From: CAG-791 sp045117315
GTDB taxonomy: Bacteria; Bacillota; Clostridia; Lachnospirales; Lachnospiraceae
DNA length: 17,495 nt
Direction of reading: 5' to 3'
Assembly: GCA_045117315.1 (NCBI GenBank)
Contig: JBGUNJ010000126.1
Span: 1 to 17,495, forward strand
This document shows, piece after piece, positions 14,279 through 17,495 of this stretch. The position numbers were made by a program, and so were the translations under genes. The notes below the pieces were generated by a model. The model was not told the DNA's origin and searched no databases. It saw nothing but the letters and a program-made list of their open reading frames with translations. Each line of letters begins with the position of its first letter. The first letter of the stretch is position 1.

Positions 14279-14314
14279 CAGGCGCAGACCATCTGCCCGG
14301 AATCAGGAGAAGCC

Positions 14315-14368
14315 TTGCCCAACGTAAGCAGTGTTCTACGCCACCCATAAAAAATTGTCGTTGGGCAA
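14315..14368. promoter_or_regulatory. inverted repeat, probable operator cut off from the XRE operon by the IS
   Basis: TTGCCCAACG (14315-14324) and CGTTGGGCAA (14359-14368) are perfect 10-bp inverted sites whose centres are 44 bp apart, about four helical turns. The right arm touches the possible -10 box at 14368-14373. Removing the IS would place this site about 50-100 bases upstream of the 55-residue frame and XRE gene, consistent with an autoregulatory operator. Confidence 0.5.
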
Positions 14369-14397
14369 ATATAGTGAACCGGTTATGAAGCAGTCTA
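14368..14397 (-). promoter_or_regulatory. possible former promoter of the XRE operon
   Basis: Read leftward, TAGACT (14392-14397) and TATATT (14368-14373) are 18 bp apart. The inverted repeat at 14315-14368 begins at the expected transcription start. The rest of the 337-base gap to the next gene also holds CCTGT-ATA-ACAGG (14399-14411) and the terminator at 14454-14497. Confidence 0.35.
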
Positions 14398-14453
14398 CCT
14401 GTATAACAGGATCGCTATTTCACATCCCCGGCTAACACCCATTGTATGGCAGC

Positions 14454-14497
14454 AAAAATGCCATCTGCCTCAGGAATCGACCTGTTGCAGATGGCAT
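14454..14497 (-). terminator. intrinsic terminator of the SDR / Cys-rich gene pair
   Basis: ATGCCATCTGC (14458-14468) and GCAGATGGCAT (14487-14497) are perfect 11-bp arms; five T (14454-14458) follow in the leftward transcript. It lies about 110 bases after the stop of the cysteine-rich gene. Confidence 0.85.
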
Positions 14498-14607
14498 CTC
14501 CATCATCATTAATATACAGTTTTTTGAAATTATCATCCGACTTTTGGTTTAGGCATCTATCCAATCCACCATTCCGGAGTCAGATCCCCAAGCATTACCT
14601 CTTACTA

Positions 14608-15252
14608 TTACTCTTCATCATCACGATTCTCGGTGCAGATGTCATCCAACCAGCCTTCATCGTAAACCGATCCGCAGTCCTTGTATGGAACTGCCCTCGG
14701 TTTTCCCATCTTGTACCGCTTACAGTTCTTCGGTCCATAGCAGAAGCTCTCGAAACGGAATTTCTGGGTAATGCCCCAGTTGTATTCGATCGCTACGTTT
14801 GCCATACAAGTCCATTTGCAGGTGAAGCACTTTCCCTTCCAGGAACGGCTGTCCAGCATACGGCAGCCCCACCAGTCATAGACGGACAGTTCCGGCACTT
14901 CTCCAACCCAGGGCTCATGAGCATCCTCGTCAGGATCCGGCGCAGTTATAATCTTCTTCAAGCCGCCGACGCGGTAATAATCCGCATATTCCAGTTTCGG
15001 ATACATCTTTGTCCAGGCTGTTCCCCCGATCTCGTCTCCGATGTGAAAATGAAATTTCATCATTTGCTTCTCAGAGATGGCAACCGCGAAATCTTTTTCT
15101 GCGCCTTCTGCCGTTCCGGACAGGAAAAGATTGTATCCTGTCATACTATGGGTACGGTTATCCAGCCGGTAGCGCCATACATTGGAACGCGGCTGGACAG
15201 AACGTATGGTGCCGCTGAACTCTATTTTTACCTGCGTATTTCTATCAATCAT
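14608..15252 (-). CDS. cysteine-rich protein of unknown function
   Basis: This 214-residue soluble protein is not recognised. The first half is strand-rich (TQVKIEFSGTIRSVQPRSN, then GYNLFLSG and FAVAISEKQMMKFHFHIGDE) and could be an OB-like barrel. The second half holds eight cysteines in the last 75 residues, including CFTCKWTC and CYGPKNC, a plausible metal-binding site, and is rich in W and Y. The end is acidic. I chose the ATG at 15250-15252, which has GGAGAGG directly upstream; a longer frame from 15330 would overlap the preceding gene. It follows the DUF429-SDR gene by 40 bases and shares its terminator, so the two are probably co-transcribed. Confidence 0.75.
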   Translation of the reverse strand: MIDRNTQVKIEFSGTIRSVQPRSNVWRYRLDNRTHSMTGYNLFLSGTAEGAEKDFAVAISEKQMMKFHFHIGDEIGGTAWTKMYPKLEYADYYRVGGLKKIITAPDPDEDAHEPWVGEVPELSVYDWWGCRMLDSRSWKGKCFTCKWTCMANVAIEYNWGITQKFRFESFCYGPKNCKRYKMGKPRAVPYKDCGSVYDEGWLDDICTENRDDEE

Positions 15253-15292
15253 ATGATCCTCTCCGTCAGCAGTTTTACCGAAAGCCTGCGGA

Positions 15293-16738
15293 TTATTTTT
15301 CAGGTGTATAAGTCCAGCCGTGATCATCATGATAGACCATCAGCTTTGTCATACCTCCATCGATACAGATGTTTTCACCGGTAATAAATCCTGCCTTGTC
15401 CGAGCAAAGGAAGAGTACCATATTGGCAATATCCATCGGATTTCCGACGCGGCCGGCGGGCTGCTGCAGTGCATCCGGCCCTTCATATACGCGGTAAGAT
15501 GTATCAATCCATCCCGGAGAGATAGAATTTACTCGCACCTTCCCGGAAAAACTTGCCGCCAGTGCATGCGTCAGTGCCGCGATACCGCCCTTGGCTGCCG
15601 TGTAGCTTTCCGTCTGCGGCTGGCTCATGCGGTCACGGGAGGAAGAAATATTGATGATGCACGCTCCCTCCCGGAAATAAGGCGCAAAGAGCTTGGACAG
15701 GTAGAAGGGTGCGGTAACTCCGACGGAAAACGCATATTGGAAATCCTCATAGCTGCATTCGTCGATGCCCTTCATCAGCGGCAGCGCATTGTTGATCAGA
15801 TAGTCAATGCCGCCGCTCTCACAGATCACTTCTCCGGCAAATGTCTCGAGAACGGCTTTATCGGAGGTATCTCCGACATAGTGGTCTCCATCGGCCTTGT
15901 CGATCACATATACTCTGACTCCCTGCTTCCGGAATTCTTCAGCTATACATTTCCCTATTCCGTTCGCACCGCCGGTCACAACAGCCACCTTTTTCCCATC
16001 TGCAGGTGCACCGACGTTCTTCTTCGGGACTGTCAGCTTCATGTAAAGGCCCGTTTCGTCCTGTTCCGGCTCCTCCGGGATCGATTCACACAGGCTATGT
16101 GCTGCCAGAGATGCCGTTACAGCAAGGCAGACAGCGTCCACCAGGTCATCCGGATTGCACTTGAACTCTATGGCCTTCTCCCATAATCCGGTCAATGGTT
16201 TGGCCGGAAGGTATTTTCCCAGGATGTTCACTCTTTCCATAAACCCGGGAAATTCCTTCTTGCGGGTTATTAACACATGGCCATGCAGTCTGGCAAAGCC
16301 TAGTTCCGGATGGCTTTCCAGGATTCTGTTCCTGTACTCCGGGTGATGAATCAAAAATTCGTCCAGTTCACGGATCTTTGGAATAATATTGATCGACTGT
16401 TTCGCCAGACTTTTTCCAAGCACCCGTATGTTTTCCTGTTTCTGTTCTTCCTCCGAAGCGGCATAAACCGCCTGACGGCATGGTACCGGAAAAATCGTTG
16501 AAGAACGGGACTCCAGTTCCTTTCGTGCAAGGTCATCGGGGCGGATCTGATCAACTCTGCTTCGAAGGCCAATGACCATATCGATCAGAAATGCATCGAA
16601 TTCGGGATAATGATCAACCAATGCCTCCAAAGAATCGAATCGTTCCAGGAGAAACTCTCCGTAATTCAGAATACAGGCGATCCAGCCACCTCTGCAGCCA
16701 TCCACGCCTATGTATCGTCCGTCATTTATGCTTATCAT
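15293..16738 (-). CDS. DUF429 - short-chain dehydrogenase fusion protein
   Basis: This 481-residue protein joins two complete domains. Residues 9-225 are a DUF429 domain, a predicted RNase H-like fold: GVDGCRGGW (11-19), LIDMVIGL (51-58), RPDDLARKELESRSSTIFP (66-84), ESHPELGF (141-148) and DDLVDA (197-202), with D13, D53, E141/E145 and D201 as candidate metal ligands. After a linker, residues 245-475 are an SDR oxidoreductase: TGGANGIG cofactor loop (255-262), NNA (316-318), ISSS (364-367), YTAAK with Y379 and K383, and the PGW motif (408-410). No frameshift or stop separates the halves. The ATG at 16736-16738 has AAAGGAG upstream. Neither substrate is known; a DUF429-SDR pairing is unusual and its job cannot be read from the sequence. 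Confidence 0.86.
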   Translation of the reverse strand: MISINDGRYIGVDGCRGGWIACILNYGEFLLERFDSLEALVDHYPEFDAFLIDMVIGLRSRVDQIRPDDLARKELESRSSTIFPVPCRQAVYAASEEEQKQENIRVLGKSLAKQSINIIPKIRELDEFLIHHPEYRNRILESHPELGFARLHGHVLITRKKEFPGFMERVNILGKYLPAKPLTGLWEKAIEFKCNPDDLVDAVCLAVTASLAAHSLCESIPEEPEQDETGLYMKLTVPKKNVGAPADGKKVAVVTGGANGIGKCIAEEFRKQGVRVYVIDKADGDHYVGDTSDKAVLETFAGEVICESGGIDYLINNALPLMKGIDECSYEDFQYAFSVGVTAPFYLSKLFAPYFREGACIINISSSRDRMSQPQTESYTAAKGGIAALTHALAASFSGKVRVNSISPGWIDTSYRVYEGPDALQQPAGRVGNPMDIANMVLFLCSDKAGFITGENICIDGGMTKLMVYHDDHGWTYTPEK

Positions 16739-16767
16739 GATCCTGCTCCTTTTGCTTATTCTATTCC

Positions 16768-16950
16768 TCACTCCATACCCGGACCCCTGTTTCCCTTTGC
16801 GATCCAACCAGGCTTTTCAGCATGGACTTCCCTAGTGAAATCCGGAGATTTCCTTAGATGCTGTAACAGTCGGTTTTCCCGTTTAGTCAGTTTTATTGAG
16901 TCATTTATTGGGCCATTTATTGGGTCAGCACTTATAGATTTTTCATAAGC
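16768..16950 (-). pseudogene. decayed C-terminal winged-helix fragment (Asp-Pro-Ile-Asn repeat type)
   Basis: On the minus strand a 60-codon open stretch without a start codon reads SADPINGPINDSIKLTKREN and onward to a TGA at 16768-16770. Repeated (N/D)-P-I-N units followed by an LTKRENRLLQHLRKSP helix match the C-terminal tail of AlbA_2/HATPase-type or Fic-type regulators common in Lachnospiraceae. This also explains the ATTTATTGGG direct repeats seen on the plus strand. The fragment overlaps the end of the restriction-type gene in another frame and appears to be a relic. Confidence 0.5.
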
Positions 16951-17495
16951 TCACAGAACTTATCGAACTGTATGGCTCCATTCAGATTCAGGTCTTTACT
17001 CTGGAAAACCATATAATAGCGGAAGCTGCTGCCGGCCATATTTTGCCATGCCCGTCCAAGCTCCAGTTTATATTTTGTCTCGGTATTCTCCAGATGGTCT
17101 CCCTTCGTCTCGATCAGGATCGTTTTCCCGCTTTGTGTCTCCACGATAAAGTCTGGATAGTGCTTCACGAAGCCATTGATACAGAATCCCTGGCGGGAGA
17201 TATTCCTGTGCCACCAGCGGACGTTAGGCATGGCCGTAAGAGCCATTACCATGTCATACTCAAAACCATTGACTTCTTCCTCTGCCTGATAAAGGCTCTT
17301 CCCAAACGTATTTGTGGTCCGAAGCGGCGCAATCGTATCCGGCAACTTATAATAAGGTTCTGCAACGATACGTTCGATCTCAATCCAGTTCTGGAATGTT
17401 TTCAGGTAATGTGCATCCAACAGGGCTTCCACATACTTTCTGATCCGGTATGCAAATCCCTGCGGTGCCTGTTCCAATGCGGCTAACGTTTCCCT
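16932..17495 (-). CDS. C-terminal end of a type III restriction/helicase-like protein (partial)
   Basis: The reading frame is open to the right window edge, so only the last 187 residues are visible, beginning RETLAALEQAPQG. They include NVRWWHRNI, GFVKHYPDFIVET and TILIETKGDH, forming a clear PD-(D/E)xK nuclease motif (P-D, then E-T-K 11 residues later). The arrangement, the RYYMVFQSK strand and the overall end are typical of the C-terminus of DEAD/DEAH-type Res subunits of restriction systems. The helicase part is outside the window, so type III assignment is likely, not certain. The TTG at 17475-17477 is internal. The stop codon is followed by a decayed winged-helix fragment. Confidence 0.8.
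   Translation of the reverse strand, partial: RETLAALEQAPQGFAYRIRKYVEALLDAHYLKTFQNWIEIERIVAEPYYKLPDTIAPLRTTNTFGKSLYQAEEEVNGFEYDMVMALTAMPNVRWWHRNISRQGFCINGFVKHYPDFIVETQSGKTILIETKGDHLENTETKYKLELGRAWQNMAGSSFRYYMVFQSKDLNLNGAIQFDKFCELMKNL

Noticed and set aside
14446..15384. Plus-strand open frame of 312 codons
   Set aside because: It runs through a terminator and opposite the Cys-rich gene and the SDR end, has no good ribosome binding site and resembles no family.
16910..16940. ATTTATTGGG tandem repeat as a regulatory repeat
   Set aside because: On the minus strand it encodes repeated P-I-N units of a known type of protein tail, so it is better explained as a coding relic.

Overview
The window looks like an accessory region of a Bacillota chromosome, most likely a gut clostridium of the Lachnospiraceae type. 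The evidence is a consistent set of AAGGAGG-like ribosome binding sites, a GAF-SARP regulator, DUF4143 ATPases, a Tn916-like integration module and an IS66 element, all typical of that group. No rRNA or other marker gene allows a firmer placement. All genes assigned with any confidence are on the minus strand, so transcription runs from right to left.

Left part (1-5440). A three-gene ABC-3C (ABC three-component) conflict system runs effector (2717-3898), middle component (2232-2720), SMC/Rad50-like ATPase (277-2232), with overlapping stop and start codons. It is bracketed by two diverged copies of an approximately 75-bp non-coding segment. Next to it is an AAA+/DUF4143 ATPase (4079-5299) with the same palindromic segment on each side; the upstream copy lies over its promoter.

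Middle part (5440-11290). An integration module is ordered mazF/pemK-like toxin, excisionase-like, excisionase-like, tyrosine integrase. To its right are a 561-bp stretch with only tiny reading frames, an XRE regulator, a helically phased array of CTGTGACA direct repeats, and a GAF-SARP transcription factor. The repeat spacing (11 bp) and the 8-bp gap to a possible -10 box match the published layout of SARP operators. The XRE gene has a terminator in its leader and a long hairpin that buries its Shine-Dalgarno sequence. A second XRE gene (10758-11126) follows a small overlapping frame.

Right part (11299-17495). An intact 2964-bp IS66 element (tnpA, tnpB, tnpC; 17-bp perfect terminal repeats; 8-bp target duplication CTCCTTTC) has landed on the ribosome binding site of the small frame upstream of the second XRE gene, separating that operon from a likely promoter/operator now at 14315-14397. 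Beyond it are a cysteine-rich protein of unknown function, an unusual DUF429-SDR fusion, a decayed winged-helix remnant, and the C-terminal end of a restriction-type protein with a PD-(D/E)xK nuclease motif that runs off the window.

Taken together this is an accessory or defence-type region built from several mobile modules. The ABC-3C ATPase-to-effector set is the clearest conflict system. The repeat array beside the SARP gene, with the attenuated and SD-masked XRE gene, is the least explained regulatory structure.
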